A DNA stretch of 64,000 nucleotides from Parus major (taxonomy: Eukaryota; Chordata; Aves; Passeriformes; Paridae), in assembly GCF_001522545.3 (NCBI RefSeq), contig NC_031769.1:135974605-136038604 (forward strand), read 5' to 3'. The translations under genes were made by a program, and so were the position numbers. Positions 12,901-26,012 of the stretch are shown here, piece by piece (within the stretch, counting starts at the first letter, position 1; every line of letters begins with the position of its first letter). The notes below the pieces were generated by a model, which saw only the letters and a program-made list of their open reading frames with translations, was not told the origin of the DNA and ran no database searches.

Positions 12901-15692
12901 GGAAATTGACTTTCAAAGAGTTCTCAAACTCAAAGATAATTGTATGTGTTACCACGAATAAGACACATACTAATAATTGAAGGTGATATAGTTTTCTTTC
13001 TTTTAACTATTTTGAGATACGTATTTATATACAGTTCATGGCATTAACAGTGATTATTAATGAAGACCAAAAAGAAGAATTGAGAACAAAATGGAAAAGT
13101 TTATTAAATAGACAGTCTCTTGATTTGCTTGTTTAGATGGTTCACGTTACTTTTCTAACCACTCCTTTCTACTGACCTGTTAACATAAAACCTACAATCA
13201 GGTGGGCTGCATGGGAGATGATTTCATAAACGGACTAAAGGGGGAACAGGTGAGATGGAGTTAGCTGCTGGAAGCTCTAGATGGCATTTTACAAAGATTG
13301 CAGATACTATCTGGGTGTTCAGAGCCCTCTCATCACAAGCTATGCAGCAATAACTTCCACTGGATCTTCCCTGACTGTAATCCAGCTCATTCCTTATCTG
13401 TACCACGAACAGACTATAAAATCTTTAGATATTAGAATCCGGATATTTTAAAAGAAAAAAGCAAGGCTGAGATGTGTGAAGACTAAAGTATTTTGAGACC
13501 AGTGGAGATAATAAGATGCCTCTCTCAACATTCAATAGGAAAAATCTGTATAGAGGTGTTTGGGGTTTTTTTGTAGCTACACAGAATTATCTATTCGTAT
13601 CTTCCTTCTTCTTAGGGAAAAATGGCTAATTTAAGTTTTTGCAGTTGTCATTGTTATCATCATTATTATAGTTCCTGTCCAAAATGTAATCCAACCAAAC
13701 TGCAAGGAGCCACAGAGCCAGAATTCTCTAACTACTTTCCTCATGACCAACTTGCACAAGAGCCATGTCTCTTCCTCCTCTGCTCAAACTGACACCATAA
13801 CCTAATGGTTCTTCTGTTTGGGGATAGCATCAGTAAAATCAAGCAGTGAGATTGTCCTCACATGTAGACTGAGGTAGTGAGTTTATGGCAGGCAGAAATC
13901 TGGGTGTCAGGCAGGTGTGATTAACCTTCTAACATAAAAAATAAACACATGTCTAGTAGACGCTTTACAAATATTCAGCATTCCACAATCTCTTCACACT
14001 CTGGTTATAAGAAATTTTCAACAGATTTTTTTTAAGCCTAGTCTGTTTTTACAAGGGATTCTGTACTCAACTCCTTGTCTATTCACATTTGTATGTAAAG
14101 GCATACAAACTCACAGAGCATGATAAAGAATTTTGACTCAAGCAGAAAATAAAAGTCTGCGGATGAGATATTTCCTTTTCTAAATGTTACCAATTTAGAC
14201 ATACTTCTTGGACATCAGAGTAGACAGAAATAAGATAGTAATTCTCTTATGGTAATAAAACTGCAAAACTGCCCATCTGCAATGGACACTGCATCAGTGA
14301 TCTGTGAGTCATGAAGGACCAACCAAGAAGGTGTAGCTGGCATGCAGATGGAGGTATTTCAGCAACTGAGTGTACCCATACAATCTTTTCACGTTTCTAA
14401 TCAGTAAAAAGAGAAAACAAAAAAGAGAAAACTAAAAAAAAAAAACACAAGAAACCTACAAAAAAACCTACAAAAAGAAACCCAAAAACCAACAAACAAA
14501 CAAAAAAAATCACCAAAAAGAAAACCAAACCCCAACAAAAAACACACAAATTTCCATGTTAATAAAACTGGAATAAATTTTCCAAACACATATGTTTTCC
14601 AGGTCCTAGTTCAGTATCCATAGTCACACTGTTGAAGCCCAGTTTTATTTTAACACATGTCCTTTTGTGTTTCCCACAGAATGCAAAATAATGCAGTCTT
14701 GTAGTTCTCTTCCAGCCCATTTAATTTCTTAGATGGCATGCAAAAACAATGGTGTTGCTCTGAATTCATATCACTGCAAGGGAATGTTTAAAATGCAAAA
14801 TGAATGAACTAAGCTTTCCCCTAAAGAAAGAAAACATTTGTATTCAAAGTTTCTGATTCCTATTCCCTTTATTTGATTAAATTTTGCTTGTTTTGGGTTG
14901 TGAATTTGTTAGGTTTTTACAGAAGATTTGAATTCCATGCCAAGTCTAGACTGATAATGACCTTTCAAATTTTGTGCTACTAAAAAAAGAGTTTGGTGTT
15001 CAATTATCATAAATTACAGTGATAGTTATCATTGATTGCCAAAACATTAAGAAACATTCAATAATTAATCTTCACATTAGCCTTGTGACAGAGGAATAAA
15101 ATGCAATGCGGCTTTCCAGAATCCAAGCAAAATTAAAGCTCAGGGAAGGTATAAATAACCTACAGATTTTCTACCAACTCTTTCTTATTCTCTATGGAAA
15201 ATTTCACACTGATACTAATTTTACATATTGCTCTATTTCCTTTTTCAGAAACAAACCAATCAGCCACAGTGATAAGTAGTTCACTGCCAAAGCAAGGCAA
15301 GACACAATTTCAGAATTCAACTCCTTAGGTTTTGCTGACCTTTTGAGTGTTGCAAGGATGTCCCTCTGATAACCAGCATTTTTTTCTTCTATAAGGAATA
15401 AAGAAGCAGAATACTAAGTCATAGTGACTCCAAGCCCAGATACTTTGCACAGGTCTTAGAATGACCAAGACATTTGAATTATATTCCATTGAGCATCCAG
15501 TTTCTATTTGGAACTATGAAGTCAACATCAGAGACAAGATGAGAACTTCATGATTTCAGAGTCTTTTCTCCCCTCTCTGATTTCCAAAATATTCAAGACA
15601 GTTTTTCCTATGATTTACCACTCTTTCATAAAGGCTTCTCTGACCTCTCTTTCATTATGACCCAAAGTTCTTTGCACCTTTGTAATAAAAGC
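6948..15692. other. Gene-free AT-rich DNA
   Basis: No gene or clear transposon. Contains an imperfect 20-bp tandem duplication around ATTCATGGTGG (9602-9640), an AT-rich repetitive patch (9405-9455), A-runs at 10526-10539 and 11984-12014, and the A/C-rich tract at 14403-14550. Short open frames show no recognisable proteins. Confidence 0.6.
14403..14550. repeat. A/C-rich low-complexity tract
   Basis: About 150 bases almost without T, made of A runs with CC, CAAAC and AACC insertions. The apparent hydrophobic minus-strand frame over it (FFF/FLF-rich) is an artefact of composition. Confidence 0.85.
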
Positions 15693-16063
15693 TGTATGGA
15701 TGCTAAATTCTGACAGTGCCTGTACAAGATTACAGGCCACAAGAGCTTCTCAGGCTGGGCCTGAGAAAGTAGTCTGGGAAAGACATGAGAAAGAATTAAA
15801 ACAATCCTCAGGAACACAAAACAACCTTGCAGGTGTTGTTATGTGTTCCTTGTTTTCCTTGCAGGAGAAAGTCAGGGGGTGGTGTACCCCACTGACCAAT
15901 GATGGTAATGTAGCAGTTTACTAACCAATAAGAGTTTCCTTTCTGTACTTTCCACGTATCTGTCTATAAAGCAGGCCTGCTAGCAATAAACTAAAGGATC
16001 CTCTTGTTCTGACTCCTCGAGAGTCTGTGTCGTTCCTTCCAGCCGTTCCCAATCGGAACGACA
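15693..16063 (+). mobile_element. Solo LTR of an endogenous retrovirus, with target-site duplication
   Basis: A 371-bp element beginning TGTATGG and ending GGAACGACA, flanked on both sides by AAGC (15689-15692 and 16064-16067). A 4-bp duplication suggests a gamma-like (class I) element. Inside, in correct LTR order, are two CCAAT boxes (15896-15900 and 15925-15929), TATAAA (15965-15970) and AATAAA (15985-15990), then a CT-rich U5. No primer-binding site or internal coding region follows, so recombination between two LTRs has probably removed the provirus body. The intact promoter elements and duplication suggest a fairly young insertion. Confidence 0.85.
16028..16063. repeat. Perfect inverted repeat at the LTR 3' terminus
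   Basis: TGTCGTTCC at 16028-16036 is the exact reverse complement of GGAACGACA at 16055-16063, with an 18-nt loop. It could form a hairpin in U5 RNA, and the second arm is the terminal integrase-recognition end of the LTR. Confidence 0.8.
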
Positions 16064-19000
16064 AAGCTGCAATTTGAATTTATTTAACAAAATTCAAAGT
16101 TAGATTATCTTCTAGAAAGTAAATGCAGAGTAGAAAGAGCAAGAAAGTGAACAAGTCCTTAATCCCTATGAAATATATGCCAAATGAACCATAAATAAAA
16201 AGTTGCTGCACCATTTTGAGAACAGAAATTGTGATGTTTGTTTTGTTTTGGGGGTTTTTGTTTTATTTTGTATTTTGGGTTTTTTGTTTGTTTGTTTGTT
16301 TGTTCTTGTTGTTTTATATTGGGTGTTTTTAAGTGTTCTGTGCTTGCTTTACCTGGCTTTGGGGAATAGGATGCACAGACTTCTCTCATCTGAAGAGTTG
16401 TCTTAAATCATTCCTTTACAGGCTTTAGAGTGCTAATAAACTTGCCACATTTTTTGTATTCATCTGAATAATAGCTAGCTGTAGGGGCTGGTGAAACAAG
16501 AACCATATTTTTTCCAGAGGTGACTGGTTCTGAAGCTCATGGGAATGATAAATTCCAACAGAGGGGTTCTCTCAAAGCCTTCCTCTGTCCCATACTACCT
16601 ACAGCACTGTGGTCACTGCAGTGCTGATTTGGTAAAATTACTAATTCCTCTCAGGCTGTACTCTTTTCCAGTGACTAGCACTTCATTAGGGTAAAAAGCT
16701 TCATTATGAAAGGAAATATGCACTGAGAATTCAGCTTATGAATGGAAAAGTACCAAGTTTTCTAACAGCTTTCATGTTATATTTCTCAGGAGTAATGAAG
16801 ACAAAAGCGTAACACTACATTTTTCTGATCCATCATCTGATCCATCTTGGTGACAGTGAAGTACTAAGAGGTGTGAGAATCCAGTCCTGACAGAACAGGG
16901 TCCAGTTTATGGCACTTCCACTTAATTAAAAAATATATTCTGATTGCAAATATTGAACTTTAGAGCTCTGCAAATGCCTTCCTCTTAACACATCTTCCTA
17001 CTTTGATCTCAAGTAAAAAAATACATAAGACTCCACATCTTTAGACTGCAGTTTTCAGACACTGATACCATTAAAAAAATAGAAAAAAAAATAAGTTATT
17101 TTCTTTATTGAGGGCCATAAGTCAGACCACAGACATCCAATTCTGTTTGTGATTTTCTCCAATGAACAAACTAAACATTAGGCTGCAAACAATCATGGAA
17201 ACTACAATCCCACAGGAATTTGTTTAAAAAAGCTCTGAGTATTCTTAAAAAAAATATGAAGTAGAAGGTGGTATTAACTTTAGGGAAGTTGAAATTAACA
17301 GCTTGGCTAGACCAAGAAGAGCACACATTTTTAACTTAAAAGAAAATTCATTGTGTGAACACACTACTACCAAGAAAAGTTGCAGATTGTCCATTTCTGT
17401 TTTACCAAATCAAGATGTTTCAAAATACCAAATATGTCTGCATGGAACCAGCAGTGGTCATAAAAAGTTTAGAGAGTTCACTGTAAGAGAAATTGATGCT
17501 GTTCAAGAGTTTGCATTACTCAAGTCAGTCCCTTCTGATCTTAAGGGACTCTGCATCTATGGAGAGTTCTAGTTGAACATAACAAAGTTGTTTAAGAAAT
17601 ATTACAATTTTAATGAGCTCTTAACAATTAATTTACTTGAAGGCTGGAGGTAAAAAAAAAAATAGAGAAAAAAATTATTATGCAACAGTGTAATGAATGT
17701 TTATACTATAAATCAAGAACTTTTAAACAGCAGATCCGTACATTCGATTTGGACTGCAAGTAGGTTTTCTCTACCTTTAATGCATTTTCTAATATGTGAT
17801 GATCCTTGAATCCTTAAGAGGGACCTTTTATTTCTTGTGACACTCCATGGCTTAGACACCAGCTACCATGTAGTTTCTGAGCCATGAAGGAAACATAAGG
17901 CCTTACTGATTAGACCAAGCTGGGGATGTATTTTCTTTACACTGGACATTGCTATGGACTTGCCACATATTGAGCTTGACCTCAGGAACAGCCACATTTC
18001 AGCAAAAGTGTGAAGGACACAAGTTGCCAACTTTCAATGCTGATGTGTTGCTTAAAAGGTTTAAAATATTTATTATAGGTAGTGATTTGTAAAAACTGCT
18101 AGTATCTGGGTTCACTGCAAGTATTAAGTTACATCTTATCTACACTTAATAATATCCTACATTGCAAGAAGAAATTCTTCCTTATGGAGAGAAACACAGA
18201 CACTTACTGATTTTAGATGAGATAAATTATACCTTCAGAGTGGAATGTCTGTCTAAAAAAGGAGGCTAGATTACAACCCTAAGTACAGATATAGCTGTAT
18301 GTGCAAGTTCCACAAAGGTAAAACAGAATTTGTTTGGAGATTCAATGAATAGAACCAATTTTTAAAATATCATTTTCTGTTTATACTAAAACATCTTCCA
18401 CTGTGAGGAATGAATGTTCCTCTATGTTTTCAAAATACAAAATAATTGATTTGATTTATGATAGTTATGCTATACCTGTGGTTTTGTTTTCAGTTTAAAT
18501 TCCTCTCTTTGATGATATTCACATGTAATCTGACAAGTGTCAGATTTATAAAGAAAGGTTTGCAGTGAAAGAGAGAAATAAAGACCTCTATTTACTGAAA
18601 CTGTTGATGCATGTGTGTATGTGTTTGCATAAAAAAACATACAGTAACACCCTGAAATTTTGTGCACATTGCTATGAATATGCTTAGCTCAAAGAAAATT
18701 CAAGTGCACTTTACTGTGGTAGAAGTAAGGCTTTGGTTATGTTCTTAAAGAAAATCATATACATAAAATAAAATGTCTTAAAATAGAAAATCTAAAGTAA
18801 AAACAGAAACAGAATTAAAATATGATGTTCCAATTACATTTTCAGAAATATCCCTTATTATTTCCAATGCATGCAAAACCAAAAGATGAAAAGGATGTCC
18901 TGATATATTGCCACGTTACAACAATTACTTATAATAAAACATTGGCACAGTCACACAAATTTATTAAAAAGAGAAATAGTTTTCATTCAAATATTTTTGT

Positions 19001-21494
19001 CTAATCCTTGTAGGGAAATATTTGACAGTGACCAATTTAGGAAGTGTGTCAAAATAGGAAGTGAGTGATTTTACATATCTAGACAAGAGGAAATTACTAT
19101 CTGTTAATGACTGTTTTTTTCTTCAGAACTTTCCTAATTTCACTGAGTGTTCTTTGTATAGTTCAGTGTCTCGAGGTTCCTGAGTAAAACAAAACACCAA
19201 TCCTTAGGTAACATATGACTACACAGTTGATGGAGGAACACAGCTCACACACCTGTTTGATGTCAGTCACATGGAACATCTGCAGGGCCCTGCACTGAGT
19301 TTGGGAAAAGGTTTGGCTGGACCAGGGTGGCTACCACAGTACCAGGGCTACAAGAGGCCTCTCCTTGCACATGTACAAGAGGTAGTGCCAGTTCAGCTTG
19401 TCTACCTTCCTGTCTAGTAATCTATCCAAGACAGACACCACAGGCTGGCAGCAATAAAACCCTGACTTTGAAAGTGGGTGCTGCCTTGGGGCTTGTTCAA
19501 AGGGCAAACTCAGCTTTTCAACCTGTGACCCCAGGTACTGTAATCTGAGACCTTACAAATTCAAGTATGAAATGTTTAATGCAGTCTTCAGGGTAACACT
19601 GCATATACTGTAGCTCACAAGAAAAAGCCTGAGAACTGTTGGGAAGAAAGAACATTGCTCTCTCCTCTAAATTGATGAAAAACCAAGGTCTGGAGAGAAA
19701 ACATAACTTACCTAAGGTCTCACAGGAAGTCTGTGACAGAGTTGAAAATTTAAATCAAATTTCCTGACTTTCAATCCATTGCCTCAGCCGTAAGATAATC
19801 TTTCCTCTCTTATTGATTTAATTTATTGATTTATCTTTTTTTATTCTGAGCATCTGGTTGACTAAAAAAAAAAAAAATGGCCTACATGATTATTGCAAAT
19901 AGCCTTACATTTTGATGCCATTTTCATTACTTATATGTATTCTGAAGATACTTCAAATCGGGCATCTATTATATATAATCACTGAATAGGTACATTGATT
20001 AATTTATAAAGATGTCATAATTAATTTTCTCCCTTAATTTCCATACAAGAGATCAATTTTCAAGAGAACATACCATTATTTTACACAGAAATTAACCTTG
20101 GGCAATTCAAATAGTGTCTATGCATATGTACTTCATTATCTAATTTACATGCTAAGTCAATCGCTGCTAATTCCTCAGAGAATATAATTGTACAGTGAAT
20201 AAGAAGCATTTTGATGTTTCTTACAGAATAATATTAAGAAAGAAGGAAATGGCACACAATCCCAAATGCTGCTTTTCCTTCTACTGCTCAAGATGAAGCT
20301 ACCATCCCCACTTCAACTAGACCTAGAGTGGCACCTCAAGGCAGAGCTAAAAACATGTCAGGATTATTCACAGACTCATCACATGCCTCACACTGGGAAG
20401 TTAGTATTAAGTCAGAATGATACAAAATCAGGTCAACAAAGGCCTGAGTCTGAAATTTCTGCTTTTTAGTTTTGTCTAAAAATGACAGGCACTGACTCAA
20501 AATAAGTGAAAATTTATTTTATGAACCAGGTACTTCAGCCCTAAGAAATGTCAATATCTACTAAGTGTTATATCTCAGTGAAGAGATGAAGCTATGAAGT
20601 AAATCAACAAATTCTATAGACCATACTAGAACACCAAAGACTCCTATGATGAAATACGAAGATTCCAAAGTACGAACAAAATAAGAACCTGGCTTCTATT
20701 GGGAGCCAATTCCATTTCTTCTGTCTGAAGAAGAGCAGATGCATGTTTTGCTCAAGATGTTCCAGACAAGAAGCAGAAAATATGTCTGAATAATTTAGAG
20801 GTTATTTATAATCCAGGGAAACTAAAACAATCAAATTTATCCAGGTATACTTAAAGAAAAGCACCCAGTAATTTCTAATATAGTGAGTTGCACAATTATA
20901 TCTAATTTTAAGCTGTTATCAAGTTATCTGAAAGTGGGGTTTTTTTGCCATATTTCTTAGTTTAATATATTTGTTCTTTTATGTATCTTGTGAGCAAGAA
21001 CCTATGGTAGAGTTGACTAATCTGGAAGATACATCAATGTTATTTTGGTCAAAGTCTGTTCTTCTGTCTAGTGGAGGTCCATTTATTGTTCACTTCATGC
21101 AATAGTTACCACGTCAATTTAACTTAAATATTTAAATATTCTCCTTTGGCTCTTTTAGCAAGGAACTTGTCTCTCTAAATACTTGTACAGCATGTGTGTT
21201 GTTAGCTTCATCCTCAAGAATTTTTTTAAGCATGCACAAGAAGCTTACACACAAGTAATTCATATTTTACAGGTTTTAGGAGGAGAAAAGCTCCTTTCAG
21301 CAGAGATTTCCTGCACAGACTTTCATAGTAGTTTAGCTAATTATTAATAAGAAGTTAAGACATGATGAACCTACCTGACTTTGCTATTTTTGCATTCAAC
21401 AAAGTTATCACAATACCTGAAACTACTGAAATTGTGAAATGTAGTTTTTGACCCTGTGAGGTTTTAACCCCAAGACTGTTCAGGAAGAGATATC
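16064..21494. other. Gene-free AT-rich DNA
   Basis: No gene supported. Includes a T/G-rich tract at 16228-16312 and a GC-richer patch at about 19240-19550 of unknown origin. A stretch near 18165-18210 faintly resembles a CR1 3' region but is too diverged to call. Confidence 0.6.
16228..16312. repeat. T/G-rich low-complexity tract
   Basis: TTTTG, GGGGG and (TTTG)n units; five GTTT repeats near 16286-16305. It is the complementary type of the A/C-rich tracts. Confidence 0.85.
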
Positions 21495-21870
21495 CAGAAA
21501 AAGAGAAGGCTGGCTCCAGGGAAACTTTCAATACTTAACGGTGGCTTATGAGAAAGATGGGGAAAAACATTTTGGTAGGGCCTGTAATGATAGGACAAAC
21601 AGTAATTGTTTCAAACACAAGATACTCTGACATCAGATATGATGAAGACATTTTTATCAATGAGGGAGCTGAAACACGGTCACAGGCTGCCCAGAGAGGT
21701 GCTAGAAGCCTCATCCCTGGAAATATCCAAGGTAAGGGACAGGGCTTTGAGAAACCTGATCTAGTTGAGGATATCTCTGCTTACTGCTGGGGGGTTGGAA
21801 CTAGATGATTTTAAAGGTCCCTTCTAAACTAAACCATTTAATGATTCTATAATTGATCTATGATTGTATG
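21495..21870 (+). mobile_element. CR1 LINE 3'-end fragment
   Basis: Shows the full late CR1 layout: GGCTGGCTCCAGGGAAACTT, GGGCCTGTAATGATAGGACA, GGCTGCCCAGAGAGGTGCTA, CATCCCTGGAAATATCCAAG and GGGGGGTTGGAACTAGATGA. It ends in AATGATTCTATAATTGATCT. It is 5' truncated, as usual for CR1, and lies 335 bp from the next CR1 copy in the same orientation. Confidence 0.92.
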
Positions 21871-22204
21871 ATATGTGACAATTGCCATGTAATTTAATAA
21901 TCTAACTGAATGGGTAGAATATTTCCTTGTTGCTTTGAGCATTAATAGTACTTCTTTTAACTTTTATGACCTACAGGGATTCCGTTATAATGCCCAGAGG
22001 AAGAAGGAAGGTGGTACTCATCTCAAATAGTTTGTCTGGAATATAACATATATTTTACCATTATCAGAACTCACAGTAAGAACAAAAGGCTTAGAGAACA
22101 CCTAAAATTTCTTCAGCCTTATATAGGATAAAGAATATTTATATGGATGTACTCAATCTACTCCACAGAACAGACAACTGCATGCATTACTACAGGAGAC
22201 AAGT

Positions 22205-23482
22205 CATCAGGGAAAAAGACCAGCCTGCTTAAACAGAGAATTTAAGCTGGATCTTAGGGGGAAAAGATAATTTATCATCTCTGGAAAGAGGGTCAGGTAA
22301 ATTGGGAGGACTATAAAGATGTGATGAGGTCATACAGGGAGATGATTAGCACAGCCAAAGCCCAACTAGAACTTGATTTGACCACTACAGTTAAAACCAA
22401 AAAAAATCTCCATAAGTACACTGGCAGCAAAAGGAGAGTCAAGGAATGTTTTCACCATTTGTTGAAGGCAGTGCAGGGGATGAGGAAAAAAGCAGAGGTA
22501 CAAAGTACTTTCTTTGCCTCAGTCTTCAAGCGGTTCCCTCAGGACTCCCAGCTCCCTGAGATGGAAGTTGGTGATGGGGAGATGAGTGAAGCCCCCACAG
22601 CCCAGGAAGAGATGGTTAATGACCTACTTCACCAGTAAGACATTCACTATGGACCCTGATGGGATCCACCCCAGAGCTACGAGGGAACTGGAGAAAGAAC
22701 TTGCCAAATTGCTCTCTCTAATATAACCAGCAGACCTGGTTAACTGGAGAAATTCCAGATGACTGGAATTTGGCAAACACAACACCCACCTACAAGAATG
22801 TTTGGAAGAATGATCCAGGGAAATACAGGCCTTACCATGGTTCCAGGCAAGGTTATGGAAGAGATCATCCTGAGTGCCACTACACAGCACACGCAGAACA
22901 ACCAGGGCATCAAGCCTAGACAAAGGTAAAGACAGGCCCTGCTTTTCCAGCAGGATCTCCTTGTGTGACAGGCTGACCTGTTTCTGTAGGTGAATGTGGT
23001 AGACTTTAGTAAAGCATTTGACACCATCTCCACAACATCCTCCTAGAACAAGTCTCTGCTTGTGTCATGGATAGGTGTACTTTTTGATGGGTAAAATGTG
23101 TCTGGCAGGCCAGGCCCAGAGAGTGGTTAATGGAGCTAAATCCAATTGGTGACAGGTCACTAGAGGTGTTCCCCAGGGCTAGTTTTTGAGACAGTTTAAC
23201 ATCTCTACTGACAATCTGGATGTGGGTGCACTCTCAGCAGATCCCCAGATGACACCAAGTTGAGTGGGAGTGTTGGTTTGCTTGAGGGGAAGAAGGATCT
23301 ACAGAGAGACCTGAAAAGACACAATCCCTGGACTGCAGGAGGTTTATAAGGGTGTCTGGATCTGGCACTGGGTAGTTTAGGTTTAATGGTTTAGGGATTA
23401 CAGTGGCAGTGCTGGGTGGATTGGTTAGACTGGATAATCAAGATCCCTTCCAACCCTGATGATATCATGATTCTAGAATAAA
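22205..23482 (+). mobile_element. CR1 LINE copy with internal deletion
   Basis: The copy starts in the region between endonuclease and reverse transcriptase; an open piece at 22321-22638 encodes this linker. It continues through the reverse-transcriptase fingers and palm. Motif A is still readable as VDFSKAFDT at 22999-23025, and GVPQG-like coding follows near 23165. The segment that should encode the FADD catalytic motif (about 23240) is disrupted by extra bases. Near 23320 the sequence jumps to the 3' UTR type end, 'gggtggattggttagactgg' to GATCCCTTCCAACCCTGATG. About 1 kb of late ORF2 is missing and many stops and frameshifts are present, so it is inactive. Confidence 0.9.
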
Positions 23483-25965
23483 AGTGTCATCTCAACAGTC
23501 TGACAAAATGAGGAAAAGATTAATGAATCCAACACACATCATTTATTTCAATCACAAAAAACTCTCTATTTTAAAGTTGAAGAGAATACCTGTGGATAAA
23601 TGGATACTGGTTTTTTTCTGTAGAAATACAAGGATGGTAAAACATCTATGACCCTGGAATTTTCTTTATCTGCTAAATCTTACTACTTTTAGTGCAATAC
23701 TGCAATTTTACTATATGTGTGAGAGGCCAAGTGTCCTAATGATTGCCTCTAACACAGTTCCTGTTTATAAATGATAGGTAATTCAGTACATTAATTAAAA
23801 TCACATTATTTTTTCAGATGAACATTCACAGAGACCAAATTAGTAAGAGAGGGTCATTTCAAACAAATTTGTGAAAATCTTCAGGTCCTCTTTGTCATAA
23901 GTGCTACTTGTCAAAGAATGAAAAATAATGAAGAAAAGCAGAGAAGTCATTGCTTCATAAAAATACTTAATAATCAGTTGAAAGAGTCAAAGTTGGTGCT
24001 ATTAATTATTAAGCAAAAAAATATAGTTTGTCTTTTCAGTCAAAAAAGTACAGTTTGTCTTAGCACTTACATTAGGGAAGAAAATGGCATGGAACAACTG
24101 ATCCTTATACAGAAAACTTAAAATAGTTCAGAAAAACTAATCTTGATTTGCCAACTGCTTTTCTGTTTTTGCAGTCATTATCTACAGTAATGGGCTGAGA
24201 CAACTATACAGGAAATTAAGATGTACATTTGGATCATTGCTAAATGAGCCATTAGATAATAGACAACTGATTTGTTCAGCTTACATATTATACAGAATAC
24301 TTCACTTTTAGAAAGGAGATTAAGAATTAGCTTTGAATTGCCTGGTATTTTTATGCATTGGTCAACTTTCCTAGAGGGTGGTTTTAGTAGAGTTTTTTTG
24401 TTCATTGATCCAGGAGAGTGAAGTAAAAGCATATATCAATACATATCAGATGTAATAATGACTGCAGATATTTTGATTTTCTCTGTTGAAGGCCTAGCAA
24501 ATTTATGTAAGAGAGGATATCACATAATACCTATGAACATCAAATGGGGTGGGTGAGGATTGTGGAGAAAGTTAAAAAAAGTTACTTTAAGTTTAAAATA
24601 CATTTCAAAATGGTTGAGGATTTTGGTGGCTGGAAGATCCTTTACTTTTTCACAATCACATCAGAGAGAAATCATACTCCCAAATTTCACTTCTGCATAT
24701 ACCAAACTAAGTTTATGTTAAGTAAGATCCTTGCACTAATTGGCAAATAGCAGAAGACCACTTTCTGAGAGAAGAGCATCCCTTTCCCATTATGATCTCT
24801 TTTGAAGTAGCTGCTTGACTAATGAATTTGTACACATCCCACCTCCAATTTTCCCCATCCCACTTTCCACATGTGTTTGCATTACTGAGAAGTAATTATA
24901 ATGGAAAATACAAACATCAGTGAAAAGGAGATGGGATTTGACAGCTGAAAAAATACCAAATGCACCAGACAACTCCTCATCTTACCATTTCTTCTGACCT
25001 TTCAGCAGCCACCAGATCCCATGAATAGAAGGATAAGGTCAACAGGTAAATAACAGACACAGCACAAATTACTTCATTCATTGATCTTGAAGGCTGGACT
25101 ATTTCAACGGAGTATTGTACAGATAGTTTTCCTTAATGATTCATCAATATAGAAAAAAAAATGCATTCCTTTACAGAAAAAATTAATTTATATGTCAGCA
25201 TCTTGCTGTTTGGGGCAAAGAATGGATTGAATCTCTTAGTTGTTCTTTAGCCAAGAGCATAAAGAATGTACACAGATTTGTCTCTTTCTAAGAAATTACA
25301 GGGGTATTTGCAACACTTATCTTCAAGCATTTATACTACACATTATTCTACCTAAAATCTCAGTACAATCAGCTGGATGAAACACTCCCACAGGCAGGAA
25401 GTTAAAAATGTCTTAGTTACATTTATGCTCTGAACATCTCCTAGATAATTTTCATGCTATTCATTACAAAGCTTACCCCAAGAGCCTAATACCAGATAAG
25501 TTGTTGGACTAAGACAAGTAGGTGAAGCAGTCTTCCTACTTATTTTCATGAGTTTAGGATTGCTTCAGGACAATAAACTAATAAACTTACCAAAATATGC
25601 TTAGTAAGATACAATTTATATATATATATATTTAATGATTATCTGGAAGACTAGGCTCTGTAAAGACACTTTAAAAAATGGTTGGAATAAAGACTCCTTC
25701 ACAAGACTGATCTAAGTACATTGCAACATCATTCAACAGCCAGACACATAGTTCTTAGATATCTGAAAGCAACAGAACACTCATTGCAGAATTAAAGGAT
25801 TGAATCTGATTTTAAAATAGCATTTTTATCATAGGAAAAAGTAGCCAGAAACTGGGCATATTCATCATTCAAGAGACTATAAAAGCACTGTATTGAAGAC
25901 TACTGGAAAGCAGGCTTTCTGATTATTGCTGCTGGACATCAAGGTTTTTTAACTGGGAAATTGGC

Positions 25966-26012
25966 AAAAAAAGAAGGGGAAGGGGGAGAGGAAGGGGAAG
26001 GGGAAGGGAAAG
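25966..26012 (+). repeat. G-rich polypurine tract
   Basis: Forty-seven uninterrupted purines with runs GGGG, GGGGG, GGGG, GGGG and GGG separated mostly by AA. It meets the usual G-quadruplex pattern and could also form triplex DNA. A further A/G tract follows to about 26037. Confidence 0.9.

Noticed and set aside
14401..14589. Hydrophobic minus-strand peptide rich in F and L
   Set aside because: It is the translation of the reverse strand of an A/C-rich low-complexity tract, not a membrane protein.
18165..18230. Possible CR1 fragment (GAAGAAATTCTTCCTTATGG)
   Set aside because: Only one short word matches and neither flank continues the CR1 order.
22321..22638. 105-codon open frame as a host gene
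   Set aside because: Its sequence is the linker region of CR1 ORF2 inside a broken LINE.
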